The position numbers were made by a program, and so were the translations under genes. From NCBI GenBank assembly GCA_036734085.1, contig DAIMZF010000003.1, forward strand, positions 1 to 64,000: a stretch of 64,000 nt of DNA, given 5' to 3'. Positions 51,269 to 61,062 of this stretch are shown here, piece after piece (position 1 is the first letter of the stretch; every line of letters begins with the position of its first letter). The notes under the pieces are model-generated. The model was given only the letters and a program-made list of their open reading frames with translations. It had not been told where the DNA came from and did no database searches. The DNA is from J038 sp036734085 (GTDB lineage Bacteria; Chloroflexota; Anaerolineae; Aggregatilineales; Phototrophicaceae).

Positions 51269-52630
51269 CTAATCTACGCGATAAGAGGCAACCAATGCTT
51301 CGTCGCCTTTCAAAAACGGGATTTCCCCTTTTTCCCATGCGACCAACAGTGGCACGGCTGTGAATAATGACGAATATGCACCAGACAGTAGCCCAACAAA
51401 CAAAATTGCGATAAACTGACGGATGGTTTCGCCGCCAAACAGCAGAATAGCAAATATCACAAAGAACGTGCTTAACTGCGTTCCCATACTCCGGTGGATA
51501 GTTTCCCACACACTCCGATTCACAATCGCTTCGTATGGCTCGCCCAAGTGCTTGGGGATGTTCTCGCGCACACGGTCAAACATCACGATCGTATCCTGTA
51601 CGGAAAAGCCGACCACAGTCAGTACCGCCGTCAGGAACAGCGCGTCAATCTCCCAGCCAACCAGCAAGCCCATCAATGACATTGCGCCAGCCACGATCAT
51701 CACATCATGGAGCATTGCCACCACCGCACACACGCCATAACGCAATGCATTAGGCACTTCGCGGAAGGCAAACACGATGAACCCCGTGACGACCACACAT
51801 GCCATCGCCACCGCCAAAAAAGCCGCCTGTGTGACTTCCCGCCCTACTGTCTCCGACACGGTAGAAATTCTCAGGCTGGATGCGTCCACATCAGCGATGT
51901 TGTTCAACTGGTCTAAGATGGCATCGCTCGTCTGCTGGTCCGCGAAGCCACCCCGCACCGACCAGCGATAAGGCCGCCGTTGCACGAACGACACATCAAT
52001 ACCGGCTTCTTGCAACGCCGCCGTCAAGGCCGCTTCGGAGATGTCATCCGCATTAATTGTTAAGTTGACCGAGTTACCTGCCAACCTTTCAAACGTCAAC
52101 GGGAAGCTTTCATTTAACTCGTTGAGGATAGCTTCTACCCGCGCAGTTTCCGTTGCATCAGTCACCGCCGACCATCCATCCTCGCGGTCTAGCACGAATG
52201 TCCGGTCACCAAAACGAGCTTGTAAATCTTGTCCTGTTGGCGCGGAATCCTCAAATTCAAACAAATAAACCACGTCAGTTGAGGCTTGCGTATTAATGGC
52301 TGTGTTGGCTTCGGTAATATTACGGGTGCCCTCGACCAATGCGGACGGCTCGAATTCGCCCGTCACAATGAACGATTCGCCCGTACTCCCCAACCTCTGA
52401 ATGACAACACCTTCCAGGCCGTTATCCGCAAATACATTGCGGATGTTTGTCTCTGTTGCGCCTTCCTCCACAAACTGGAATTCGTAAATACTCCCGCCAA
52501 CAAACGCGATACTCAGCCGGAAGGGACTGCCTGTTTGTATCGTGCTGTAAACCATAATTAATATCCCCAAGGCCATCAGCAGGCCGGAGAATATAAAATA
52601 TGCGCGTCTTTTTTGTACCAGATTAAACAT
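51269..52630 (-). CDS. secF: Protein translocase subunit SecF
   Basis: A 453-residue membrane protein of the SecDF translocase, which uses the proton gradient to help protein export. The first membrane segment is near residues 11-30; five more occupy the C-terminal half (from about 270), with VVGFSVQDTIVMFDRVREN the RND signature. The exported loop between segments 1 and 2 is about 235 residues, larger than usual, so the protein exceeds the typical length of roughly 300. AAGGA precedes the ATG. It follows secD by 15 bases. Confidence 0.92.
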   Translation of the reverse strand: MFNLVQKRRAYFIFSGLLMALGILIMVYSTIQTGSPFRLSIAFVGGSIYEFQFVEEGATETNIRNVFADNGLEGVVIQRLGSTGESFIVTGEFEPSALVEGTRNITEANTAINTQASTDVVYLFEFEDSAPTGQDLQARFGDRTFVLDREDGWSAVTDATETARVEAILNELNESFPLTFERLAGNSVNLTINADDISEAALTAALQEAGIDVSFVQRRPYRWSVRGGFADQQTSDAILDQLNNIADVDASSLRISTVSETVGREVTQAAFLAVAMACVVVTGFIVFAFREVPNALRYGVCAVVAMLHDVMIVAGAMSLMGLLVGWEIDALFLTAVLTVVGFSVQDTIVMFDRVRENIPKHLGEPYEAIVNRSVWETIHRSMGTQLSTFFVIFAILLFGGETIRQFIAILFVGLLSGAYSSLFTAVPLLVAWEKGEIPFLKGDEALVASYRVD

Positions 52631-52645
52631 GCTGTGTCCTTCGCC

Positions 52646-54136
52646 TTATACGCCCAACAACCAACGGCGGTTTTCAATCTGGTTCTTAGTCAGATTAATC
52701 ACCACATACAAAAATGTTCGCGTAATCACCATCGCCATAAACAAGTTCAGGAATAACCCCAAAGCAAGCGTTAACGCAAAGCCACTGACCACACTTGCAC
52801 CCGGTGTCTGGCCGAACAAAAACAGTACACCACAAATGAGGATAGTTGAGGCGTTCGAGTCGCGAATAGAAGTCCACGCCCGTGCGAAGCCTGTATCAAG
52901 GGCATCGTTCAGTTTTTGCCCACTTCGCAATTCCTCTTTAAAACGTTCAAAAATGAGGATCGTTCCATCCACTGCCGCCCCGATAGAGATAAGAAACCCT
53001 GTAATCGCAGGGAGTGTTAACGTGATCGGCAAAAATTTATACGCAAAGAAGTTCAACAGCAGGAAGATAATCAGCGCGATATCCGCACAGAAACCCGGTA
53101 GACGGTAGTACAGGAACATAAACGTCAATACGACCACCACACCCACAATGCCCGCACGCACACTAGCCTGTACAGATTCATTGCCCAACGTCGCGCCTAC
53201 CAGTTCCGTGCTTTCTACCCGCAATGGGATAGACAGCGCACCAGAGCGTAATTGTAATGCCAATGTCTTGGATTCATCTTCGGTGAAGCCACCACTAATC
53301 GACCCCCCAGTATCCAGACGGTCGCGGATAACTGGCGCGGACAACACCACGCCGTCTAACACAATCGCCATCGGTTGACCGATGCTGGCCGCCGTATATT
53401 GACCGAATGTATCAAAATCCGGGTGCAGAATCACATGGTTACGCGCCACATCAAACACAATAATCCATTCCACTTGCTGGAATTGCGCCGCCGCCGCCGC
53501 CAGACCATCGCCCGTCATCACCGTCTGGAATGGCTGATTAGTGCCCGGATTAATCGCCCCGCTAAATTGTAGTTCCGGCGCGTCTAGGGGTTGGCCAGTT
53601 TCTTCCGCCAATTCTCGCCGCCGTTGGATGATATTGAATTGCTCGGTGGTCAGAATACGTTGGCCGATAAACTGCGCCGATGGCACATTCCGAAAGTCAA
53701 CAAACTCTAACAACGCCGTCTGCTGGATCGTCCGCACAGCGCGTTCCGGGTCACTCTCGCCCGGTAGCTCGACTAAAATCCGGTCGCCGCCCACAATCTG
53801 CACCGTCACGTCCGCCGTGCCCAGCGCATTGATGCGTCGCACCACGTTGTTTGCTGTTTCTTGTAAATCCGCTTGTGTAAAAGCATCCGGCGGCAGTTCT
53901 GCCTGCATCAGCACACGCAAGCCGCCCACAAGGTCTAGCCCCAATTGATATTGGAACGTCCCTTTAAATTCTTCACAATCTATGTCGGGGTTATTGCTCG
54001 TCAAACGGCAATCAGCGAGCGCGTCTGCATCGCCCCCCCGCCGCAGGAAGTCCGGCTCAGTATCCGGCAAGGCCAGCCATAGAGTCCCCACAGTCAATAC
54101 GATAATCAAGGCCAGCCACGTATAATAGCGTCTCAT
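52646..54136 (-). CDS. secD: Protein translocase subunit SecD
   Basis: A 496-residue membrane partner of SecF. One N-terminal segment is followed by the exported P1 region (LGLDLVGGLRVLMQAELP is the first conserved motif, ILVELPGESDPERAVRTI the next) and five C-terminal segments. ISIGAAVDGTILIFERFKEELR is the RND-family signature. AAAGG precedes the ATG. Order yajC-secD-secF on one strand is the usual one. Confidence 0.95.
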   Translation of the reverse strand: MRRYYTWLALIIVLTVGTLWLALPDTEPDFLRRGGDADALADCRLTSNNPDIDCEEFKGTFQYQLGLDLVGGLRVLMQAELPPDAFTQADLQETANNVVRRINALGTADVTVQIVGGDRILVELPGESDPERAVRTIQQTALLEFVDFRNVPSAQFIGQRILTTEQFNIIQRRRELAEETGQPLDAPELQFSGAINPGTNQPFQTVMTGDGLAAAAAQFQQVEWIIVFDVARNHVILHPDFDTFGQYTAASIGQPMAIVLDGVVLSAPVIRDRLDTGGSISGGFTEDESKTLALQLRSGALSIPLRVESTELVGATLGNESVQASVRAGIVGVVVVLTFMFLYYRLPGFCADIALIIFLLLNFFAYKFLPITLTLPAITGFLISIGAAVDGTILIFERFKEELRSGQKLNDALDTGFARAWTSIRDSNASTILICGVLFLFGQTPGASVVSGFALTLALGLFLNLFMAMVITRTFLYVVINLTKNQIENRRWLLGV

Positions 54137-54204
54137 ACAAACCTTTCCCTTTTATAGCAATCGCAAAAACCGTACCCGGTCAAACCAGATACGGCACATC
54201 TCCC

Positions 54205-54549
54205 CTACACATTTTCAGTCTGGTCTTCTTCTAACAATCCCGCCCGGCGTAGACCCATTCGCGCATTCTCCGCGATTTCTTCCGCATCGTAGGGTTGCAT
54301 CAGCGCCGCCGTGATGATTCGTACCTGCACCCCCTCCGCGATTTCCACCCGCGCCACGCCCAATTCCGCGTCAATCTCCAACACTTTGCCGATGATCCCG
54401 CCATAGGTAATGACTTCATCACCAGCCGCTAAAGACCGGGCGAACTGTTGCCGCTTGCCAAAATCACGCTGTTTAGGGAAGGTCACCAGTGACCACCACG
54501 CCGCCAATGCCAGCAACATTACGAATGCCAATAACGCGAATTCCTGCAT
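54205..54549 (-). CDS. yajC: Preprotein translocase accessory subunit YajC
   Basis: A 114-residue protein with one N-terminal membrane segment (LLAFVMLLALAAWWSL) followed by a basic loop and LAAGDEVITYGGIIGKV, the family core. It joins SecDF in the export holotranslocon. GGAG precedes the ATG. It begins the yajC-secD-secF run, 68 bases ahead of secD, and is divergent from the secreted protein gene. Confidence 0.9.
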   Translation of the reverse strand: MQEFALLAFVMLLALAAWWSLVTFPKQRDFGKRQQFARSLAAGDEVITYGGIIGKVLEIDAELGVARVEIAEGVQVRIITAALMQPYDAEEIAENARMGLRRAGLLEEDQTENV

Positions 54550-54690
54550 TTTACGCTACTCCGCTTGACCAGAACGTGTTATGTTTCTAAAATGATGAAC
54601 GATTTACGCCTATCACGCGGAGCATTATACATCATCACCGCATAACCGTGCATAGTTGCTTCGTGATGAACTTAGTTAGGATACTATCTG

Positions 54691-55818
54691 ATGAAAAATC
54701 TCAAACGCTTTTGGTTAGCCCTTACCTGCTTTTTTGCCCTCGCTTTAACGACGACACAGTTTGCTCAGGCTGGCAACTACACCCTGACCAACAACACGGG
54801 TTCCGCGAGTGATGTCTTTTTTATCACCGGTGAGGCGACGCTTGTTATGAATGGCTTCGACTTACAACCACGCGGAATTCCCCGCCCTACCAGCCTGGAT
54901 CGGGTGAGCATCGATGTGGTAACACCCATCCCCAATGTGCCGATTGAAGTAGTCGTCTATCAGGATGCGGACGGTGGCGACCCCGTGAATTCTACATTGG
55001 TTGGTCGGCAGACCGTGAATATCAACCAGGCCGGTATTTTTAGCGCAACGTTTGACCCTCCACTGCAAATCACCGCGCCTGTTGTATGGGTTGGCTTTTA
55101 CCTCCCGCCGGATTTCCGCTTCCGTGCCGATACGTCCGGCACATCTGTTTTAACGTACTGGGCATGGACGCCCAACAGCACCTTTGACCTCAACAATCTT
55201 AGTTCTGCACAGGTCTTTGGGCCGGGCAACGGGAGTGCCCCTGTTAACCTTAACATGGGTGGCATCGCCCGCATCACCGCAGAGCTTATCACCACCGCGA
55301 CACCGCCTGCCGATTCTGGCACGATAACACCGGGCACTACAGGCCGCCCTGGTAGCCTGACCAGCGTCTCACGCGACTCGCAAGGCCGCATCGTACAGGT
55401 TGTCGGCGACCCCAATACCAGCCTGGCCGCAATGGTGCCTTACAGCAACACATGGGGCTGTGGTGAGTTATACTACGACCTGCAAGACATCCGCGTGAAC
55501 TTCCGCTCTGGCGTCGCGGTTGGCTGTAAAACATCACCCGCTAATTATTCTCCCGCCGCGCCGGAAGGCTACCGCATTCGTAATGCCCTCACCTATGATG
55601 TGACTGTTTTTGGCGTCGTGTCACCCGGCACAAATCGCATGACGTATCCCATCACCCATTGTTTGCGCGTCACCGGCTCGGATTTAAACAATGCCGTTAT
55701 GGGCATTGCTTATGGCATTCCTCATCAATGGGAAGTCCTGCCCACCATCCGCTTTGGGGATTTCATCTGCGCGGATTTGTTCTACGCTGGCCCTGTTACC
55801 TACCTAATTCCTAACTAA
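54691..55818 (+). CDS. Secreted hypothetical protein
   Basis: A 375-residue protein with a clear signal peptide (MKNLKRFWLALTC, cleavage probably after AQA near residue 27). The rest is Thr/Asn/Pro-rich and beta-strand-like, with no transmembrane segment. Residues about 205-230 form a Thr/Gly/Pro linker between two parts. Six cysteines all fall after the linker, possibly disulfide-bonded. No family was recognised. AGGA lies nine bases before the ATG and the next gene follows after nine bases. Confidence 0.82.
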   Translation: MKNLKRFWLALTCFFALALTTTQFAQAGNYTLTNNTGSASDVFFITGEATLVMNGFDLQPRGIPRPTSLDRVSIDVVTPIPNVPIEVVVYQDADGGDPVNSTLVGRQTVNINQAGIFSATFDPPLQITAPVVWVGFYLPPDFRFRADTSGTSVLTYWAWTPNSTFDLNNLSSAQVFGPGNGSAPVNLNMGGIARITAELITTATPPADSGTITPGTTGRPGSLTSVSRDSQGRIVQVVGDPNTSLAAMVPYSNTWGCGELYYDLQDIRVNFRSGVAVGCKTSPANYSPAAPEGYRIRNALTYDVTVFGVVSPGTNRMTYPITHCLRVTGSDLNNAVMGIAYGIPHQWEVLPTIRFGDFICADLFYAGPVTYLIPN

Positions 55819-55827
55819 AGGACACTT

Positions 55828-56583
55828 ATGCGTATCGTCACCAACCAAGAACTCATTCGCAAAAACAGACGCACCGCAACATGGCTGTTTTTCATCAGTA
55901 TGGCGATTTTGATCTTTGGATTCTTCGTCGCCAACGGGCAGATACTCGGCCTTGTTCCCGAAGAGTCCGTCGGCTTAATCTATACATTTGCGACCCCGTT
56001 TGTCTTGCTCATCGGCTTCATGACGACGCTAACCTCAGTCCGTATGACCAACCTCTGGGTACGCATCCCCCGTCCAGAAGTGGTCATTCCCGAAGGGTTG
56101 AAGGGCATCCCTAGCCGCAACAAGAACGCACTCTACAACTATCATCACTTTCCGGCGCGGCATGTGTTGGTGACACCACAGGGAATTTTCCCGATGGTCA
56201 CTCGTTTTCAGGACGGGAGTTTTTCTGTCAATGGCAACAAATGGCGGGCGCATAAAGGCCCGGTCGGTGCGATATTTACTTTTTTGCGCCTGGACGGAAT
56301 TGGCAATCCTAATCAAGACGCGGAGCTTGCCCGGCGTTATATTCAACATCTTATCGAGGACTACGACAAGGACATTCCGATTCACCCGGTCATTGTCTTC
56401 GTAGACCCCCGCGCCAAGCTGGAAATTAACGATCCAAGTGTGCCGGTGGTCTATGCGGATTCTAAAAAGTCACCTAATTTGAAAGAGTTTATTCAGGGTT
56501 TTGGTGGCGAGCCTGTAGCGCAGTTTAAAGACGATGGCTTCCAGCATTTTCTGGATGAATGGGAAGCCTCAACACTGGACTAA
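55828..56583 (+). CDS. Membrane protein with degenerate NERD-like domain
   Basis: A 251-residue protein with two membrane segments (about 18-38 and 48-66) and a cytoplasmic domain. The latter resembles NERD (nuclease-related domain): RHVLVTPQGIFPMVTR, a Trp-containing strand, NPNQDAELARRY, and VIVFVDPRAKLEI with a later VPVVYAD. In active members the first strand carries an Asp and an ExK; neither is present here. A role without nuclease activity is therefore likely. The family call is by eye. AAGGA precedes the ATG and a hairpin terminator follows. Confidence 0.65.
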   Translation: MRIVTNQELIRKNRRTATWLFFISMAILIFGFFVANGQILGLVPEESVGLIYTFATPFVLLIGFMTTLTSVRMTNLWVRIPRPEVVIPEGLKGIPSRNKNALYNYHHFPARHVLVTPQGIFPMVTRFQDGSFSVNGNKWRAHKGPVGAIFTFLRLDGIGNPNQDAELARRYIQHLIEDYDKDIPIHPVIVFVDPRAKLEINDPSVPVVYADSKKSPNLKEFIQGFGGEPVAQFKDDGFQHFLDEWEASTLD

Positions 56584-56603
56584 ATCTGTCACAAATACAA
56601 TAA

Positions 56604-56633
56604 AAAAGGCGCGGAAGTTTTTCCGCGCCTTTT
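56604..56633. terminator. Bidirectional hairpin terminator
   Basis: A 13-bp perfect stem, AAAAGGCGCGGAA (56604-56616) with its complement (56621-56633), a 4-base loop and A/T tracts on both sides, between the convergent NERD-like and SPFH genes. Confidence 0.9.
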
Positions 56634-56636
56634 GCT

Positions 56637-57749
56637 TTACTCTAGTTCGCTTAACCGTTGTTGCCACTTCTCTACCAGACGATTGTAAATCGCTTCGGAG
56701 ATTTCTCCGTTCATCAGCTTAACATCCAGGTTGTCAATCAAGGCCTGCACTTCCGCTTTAGTCTGCGGGTTGGGCGCGGCTTCGGAAGCACTCTGCACGG
56801 CGGGTGCTGGCATCTGCGGCGCACCACCCCCACCCTGATTTTGCATCATTTGCATCATTTGCATCATCATCTGCTGTTGTTGGAGCATCTGCTGTTGTAA
56901 CGCGGCAGATTCACCGCCACCACCAAACTGCTGACCGATATTCTGCCCGACACCTAACCCGACACCTGCCGCCGCCAGGCCACCGCCCAGTCCTTCGTTT
57001 TGCGCCGCCGCCATGCCGATTTCCAGGCGTTTTTGGCGTTCCAGCACTTCTAACCATATTTCAAGCGGCACAAGGTCACGGAGTTCTTCAGTAGGCACGT
57101 TGACAGTATCAAACGGATTTGATTCCAGCGCGGTAATTTGCAAGCCCATCTCCGCGAAGCGATCATTCACCCGTACCAGCATCGCGCCTTCGATTTCTTC
57201 CAAAACCTGATTAGCGTCAACAATATTTTCCGCACCGGATTTTAACAACAGGCTGTTAATCTCGCCGATGAGGATGGTCTGCAAACGGTCTTTGATGTCA
57301 CGCATCCGCGTCACACTGTTGTTCATCCCGTAGGCTTTTAAGAATAACATCGGGTCGGAGATAGACAGTTCCATCACGCCATGTGTACGGAGCAAGATAA
57401 TCCCCAAGCCAGTGTTCGTCCGCAGATAAATCGGCTTAGATGTCCCCCAGCCCACTTGCGGCATCCGGCGCAGGTTGACGAAGTACACATCCGCCGAAAA
57501 TGGGGTACGTCCACCTGTCGCCAGACCAATCAAGCCCGACAAAATAGGCAGATTCGCTACTGACAGCGTATGCCGCCCTGCTTCCAAAACATCCAACGCC
57601 TGACCGCCGCGCACAAACACTGCCGCTTGGCTTTCATTGACGATTAACTGCGACCCAAACCGAAAGTCACCGTGTCCTTGCGGGGGTTCACGGTGTACCA
57701 GTTCATCTTCTGTGACATTGGTATGGCTAAGAACATCAATAATACGCAT
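56637..57749 (-). CDS. SPFH-domain protein with C-terminal SHOCT-like motif
   Basis: A 370-residue protein of the SPFH group related to YdjI and virion-core-like proteins: FRFGSQLIVNESQAAVFVRGG near the start, then the band-7-type fold to about 240. A Gly- and then Gln/Met-rich low-complexity segment (about 250-310) follows. The last 35 residues resemble SHOCT (LDVKLMNGEISEAIYNRL). Such proteins organise membrane patches in stress responses. AAGGAG precedes the ATG. It is the last of four collinear genes (58926-60872, 58379-58897, 57765-58295, this one). Confidence 0.87.
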   Translation of the reverse strand: MRIIDVLSHTNVTEDELVHREPPQGHGDFRFGSQLIVNESQAAVFVRGGQALDVLEAGRHTLSVANLPILSGLIGLATGGRTPFSADVYFVNLRRMPQVGWGTSKPIYLRTNTGLGIILLRTHGVMELSISDPMLFLKAYGMNNSVTRMRDIKDRLQTILIGEINSLLLKSGAENIVDANQVLEEIEGAMLVRVNDRFAEMGLQITALESNPFDTVNVPTEELRDLVPLEIWLEVLERQKRLEIGMAAAQNEGLGGGLAAAGVGLGVGQNIGQQFGGGGESAALQQQMLQQQQMMMQMMQMMQNQGGGGAPQMPAPAVQSASEAAPNPQTKAEVQALIDNLDVKLMNGEISEAIYNRLVEKWQQRLSELE

Positions 57750-57764
57750 TTTTATCTCCTTTGC

Positions 57765-58295
57765 TTAAATACTATGTGTAAACCCAGTCAGTACATCATC
57801 ACGCAGGTTAAAGGCTTCGATGGCCTCGTTTAGCAGGCCGTCAAATTCGTAGATGGCAGTCTCTAATCCCTCTTTGGCAAGCGCGGCCTGCTCTAAAGTA
57901 TCCAGCCCGCCGTCAATTCGTCCTACATAGACCATTTGCGCCTCATCAAAGCTATAAATCGTCTCCAGGTCGTCGCTCTCTATCTTCATCTGTGCCCACA
58001 TGCCGTCATATTTAGGGGCGGCTGTCGCTATTTTATCGTGATAAAGCTGTAGTTTCCCTTTCACGTCACGGGTGCGCGGCATATAGGACATGCCCATCGT
58101 ATCCAGTACCAGTTTTTCAATCCGTATCAGGCGGCGGATGCGCTCATCCAATTGGCCGGAGATGTAATCTCGCAACATCCGGTCTGCTGTGCGCCGTGCT
58201 TGCTTATCCTGATAGCCTTTAAAGCCCGGTATCTGTGCGACCAACCGCTCAAAGCCACCGCGATTACTCACAATTTTATCGTACAAGCTACTCAT
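57765..58295 (-). CDS. Hypothetical helical protein in the SPFH operon
   Basis: A 176-residue soluble protein, mostly helical and charged, with no membrane segment or cysteine. Its N-terminal half (YQDKQARRTADRMLRDYIS) is rich in Arg and Lys; the C-terminal half is acidic. No family was recognised. AGGAG precedes the ATG. It lies 15 bases ahead of the SPFH gene and is probably its partner. Confidence 0.75.
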   Translation of the reverse strand: MSSLYDKIVSNRGGFERLVAQIPGFKGYQDKQARRTADRMLRDYISGQLDERIRRLIRIEKLVLDTMGMSYMPRTRDVKGKLQLYHDKIATAAPKYDGMWAQMKIESDDLETIYSFDEAQMVYVGRIDGGLDTLEQAALAKEGLETAIYEFDGLLNEAIEAFNLRDDVLTGFTHSI

Positions 58296-58378
58296 GTTTT
58301 GCTCCTGTCTGTTATACCGAGATTGTTTATTCTACGGCATGTTAAAGTCAGCCGTTCCCTCAACCTTTGGGGGAATGC

Positions 58379-58897
58379 CTATGTCAAAAAGTACTCTGTG
58401 CTACAGTACGGGCATTGCACAACCCCTTTGCCGACCAACTTAATATTCCCGCCACATTTTTCGCATTGTTGCAAATCGCGCAATTTAGACGCATCCGACG
58501 AGAACAAAATGCCGTCGTCCCAGTTCACATAGCCGCTAAACACCTGCAAGCCTACCAACTGATGCACCATATTCTTGACATTATCTACCGGTACGCTCAT
58601 CTCCATTGCCAGTTCATTTACCCGCACCTGCCCCCGACTTTTCACAATATCCAGCAGTTGGCGCTGTTTCTCCATCACGGAATCCTGCTCTGCCTCCTGA
58701 CCACCCTTCACCCATAGGAAGTAGCCAAAGCCCACCAACGGCAGAATAATCATCGAGGCCAATCCTGCACCGAGTATCGTGCCCAACATTGTCGCGCCGT
58801 CTTCTCCCGTCCGCACCGCCAGGAATAACCCTGCGATGACCGCCAGCGCCATACCAATGATCATCAGGATTAAGCCCGTCAAACGTCCTTGATTCAT
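58379..58897 (-). CDS. Membrane protein with winged-helix and zinc-ribbon domains
   Basis: A 172-residue protein. Two membrane segments (about 8-28 and 40-62) are followed by a PCI-like or winged-helix region (LLDIVKSRGQVRVNELAMEM, about 79-120) and a C-terminal zinc ribbon with C-E-K-C and C-P-Y-C. A membrane-tethered winged helix could bind nucleic acid or another protein. AAAGGAG precedes the ATG. It lies between the DUF2207 gene and the hypothetical gene of the same operon. Confidence 0.75.
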   Translation of the reverse strand: MNQGRLTGLILMIIGMALAVIAGLFLAVRTGEDGATMLGTILGAGLASMIILPLVGFGYFLWVKGGQEAEQDSVMEKQRQLLDIVKSRGQVRVNELAMEMSVPVDNVKNMVHQLVGLQVFSGYVNWDDGILFSSDASKLRDLQQCEKCGGNIKLVGKGVVQCPYCSTEYFLT

Positions 58898-58925
58898 CGT
58901 TGTTCTTCTCCTTTAGTTTACGAAA

Positions 58926-60872
58926 TTAACGGAAGCCCCGACTTCCGCCCCCACTAGAACCACCGCCACTAGAGCCACCGCCACTAAATGAGCCGCCCCC
59001 GCCACTCCAGCTACCACTACTGCCACTGCTTGCAGAAGGCGGCGTGCTGGTCAACGTGCGCGAAGCCGACTCTAACATCCGTGATAACCCCTGCGACATA
59101 GACTCCAATCCACCGGAAAGCCCTTGCCCCATCGAGTCAAGTCCGCCGCCCCCTGCTCGTGCAATATCACCCGGTATCACATCTCTGCTAGATGGCAACC
59201 CTCCACCTAGCTTACCTAAGGATGTTCCCGCCTGATAGCCGCCGCTATACCGTCCGCCCCGATAAGTTGGATAATACCAAATTGGCGACGGAGCGTTATT
59301 CACCTTCGCAAAACGGCGTATCCACGAGCGGTCAAGGCCAAAAGCAACTGCATACGGCAGATAAGCGTCGAATTGCTCCGTTACGCCCTCAACTTTTGCG
59401 TACTTATCAAGATTTTCCAGATATTCCCGGAAGGCGTTCCATTTTGCGGCTTCCTCTGCACCTTTTTGGGTCTTGCGTGGCATGTGTTGGCCTACCGCCA
59501 TCATCGCCACTCCTGTAATACCAATCGCCATTGGCAGACACAACAGCGTTGGGGAGATTCCTTCCACCCCACCAATCGCCGCAAAAAGCGCCAGCCCAGC
59601 AAGCATCAGAATGCCTACACCCATCCCACTATATAAGGTGCGTACCGTGTTCGGATCGTTGGAGAACAACCCTTCACTTACAATTTCGCCATAGAGTGCA
59701 TCTTGCAACTTGGGCATATGAACATAAAATTTATCCTTCAATGAGTTCATCGTGCGCTCTAAGTTCTTGCCGAAGATATAATTCAGCATATTTCGCTCAT
59801 ACGCCCGCAGTTCGTCATCAATTGGCTTATCCGTCCGCTTGAACGTAAACGTACTCGCCCCCATCATGCCGAATAACATCTGCGGACGGTCTTCTTCAAT
59901 CACGATATAGCCCCGCCGTGACAAATCAATCAATGTGGAAATAACGTCGCGTGTATCCGCTTTCTCATCAACCAACGTTCCCACCACCGCCGGAGGGAGG
60001 TTGCTCGGTGGCTCAGTCAAAAACTTGGGCACTGGCCCGGTTTTGGGGTCACGTCCGCGTGTATACCACAGCGCATACACGCCCAACGGCCCCCCAATGC
60101 TGATTAAAAAGCTAAAAGCCAACACAGCCAAATCAATCAGAGGTTGTACATTTTCCTCAAAATCACGCCGAGAGTCGAATTCTGATTGCCAACTTGGTGG
60201 GGTCAAGCTACCCGAATGAGGAAACTGTGCGCGGATTTCAAAGTTATCATTCGCGCCAATACGACGTGTAGCCCTTGCGATAATAGTGGAACCGCGTACA
60301 TCAACATCGGCGCTCACGCCGTATGTCACCACCGGGTCAATCCCCTCACGCGGGGCAAGTTCCGGCGGCAGATTAACCCGTATCGTACTGGAGCCAACCG
60401 AAAAGCCATATTTTTCAGTCGGGACAGCCGTCCACCATAATTGGTCACCGCCTTCATAAGCACGCAACGCACCTAAAACGCGATATTCAATGACGAATTC
60501 CCCGCGCCCATTGGTGATGGGTGACGCGAAGAAGTAATCAATGTTCACACCATCGGATAAATTACGCACACAAAACGTTCTTGGTGGTTCTTGTGAGGAG
60601 CAGGACGGCGACAGCGCCACCCCATCCTGATACACCATCACGTTTTCAATACTGGTTAAGTTCTGGTTCTCAATAAAAGCATTTCCAGCACGGAATGTGC
60701 CGCTAAATGTAATGCTGTAAATTTCCCGCACAGTAAAAGCGTTGTTCACCATGTCAAAATCACTGATTTCAACATCCCACACATCCCAAAATACAGAGCG
60801 CGATTGCCCCTGTACAGGGATAACAAAGACACCGACCAGTAATAGTATGACCGCCAACAACCGATATTTCAT
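58926..60872 (-). CDS. DUF2207 membrane protein
   Basis: A 648-residue protein. A signal peptide (1-22) precedes a beta-rich extracellular domain typical of DUF2207 (VFWDVWDVEISDFDM, VREIYSITFSGTF). A membrane segment lies near 240-262, then a cytoplasmic domain (DVISTLIDLSRRGYIVIEED), two further segments near 420-460, and a Ser/Gly-rich tail ending GGGSRGFR. AAGG precedes the ATG. It leads a four-gene minus-strand run. The role of DUF2207 proteins is unknown. Confidence 0.87.
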   Translation of the reverse strand: MKYRLLAVILLLVGVFVIPVQGQSRSVFWDVWDVEISDFDMVNNAFTVREIYSITFSGTFRAGNAFIENQNLTSIENVMVYQDGVALSPSCSSQEPPRTFCVRNLSDGVNIDYFFASPITNGRGEFVIEYRVLGALRAYEGGDQLWWTAVPTEKYGFSVGSSTIRVNLPPELAPREGIDPVVTYGVSADVDVRGSTIIARATRRIGANDNFEIRAQFPHSGSLTPPSWQSEFDSRRDFEENVQPLIDLAVLAFSFLISIGGPLGVYALWYTRGRDPKTGPVPKFLTEPPSNLPPAVVGTLVDEKADTRDVISTLIDLSRRGYIVIEEDRPQMLFGMMGASTFTFKRTDKPIDDELRAYERNMLNYIFGKNLERTMNSLKDKFYVHMPKLQDALYGEIVSEGLFSNDPNTVRTLYSGMGVGILMLAGLALFAAIGGVEGISPTLLCLPMAIGITGVAMMAVGQHMPRKTQKGAEEAAKWNAFREYLENLDKYAKVEGVTEQFDAYLPYAVAFGLDRSWIRRFAKVNNAPSPIWYYPTYRGGRYSGGYQAGTSLGKLGGGLPSSRDVIPGDIARAGGGGLDSMGQGLSGGLESMSQGLSRMLESASRTLTSTPPSASSGSSGSWSGGGGSFSGGGSSGGGSSGGGSRGFR

Positions 60873-61062
60873 TTTGATAAGCCTTCGTGTGACCTAATCG
60901 ACATAACATCAGGCATTATAGCACGATTAGCAAAACCCGTAGGCCGGGCACACCATACACAAAGGCCGTCTTTCTTGTCTATGTCCTTGTAGCGGTGTGT
61001 TGTGTTTCGGTGGTATAGTCTAGTCATAAGATAACTTATTTTTACACAAGGAGATGCTCCCC

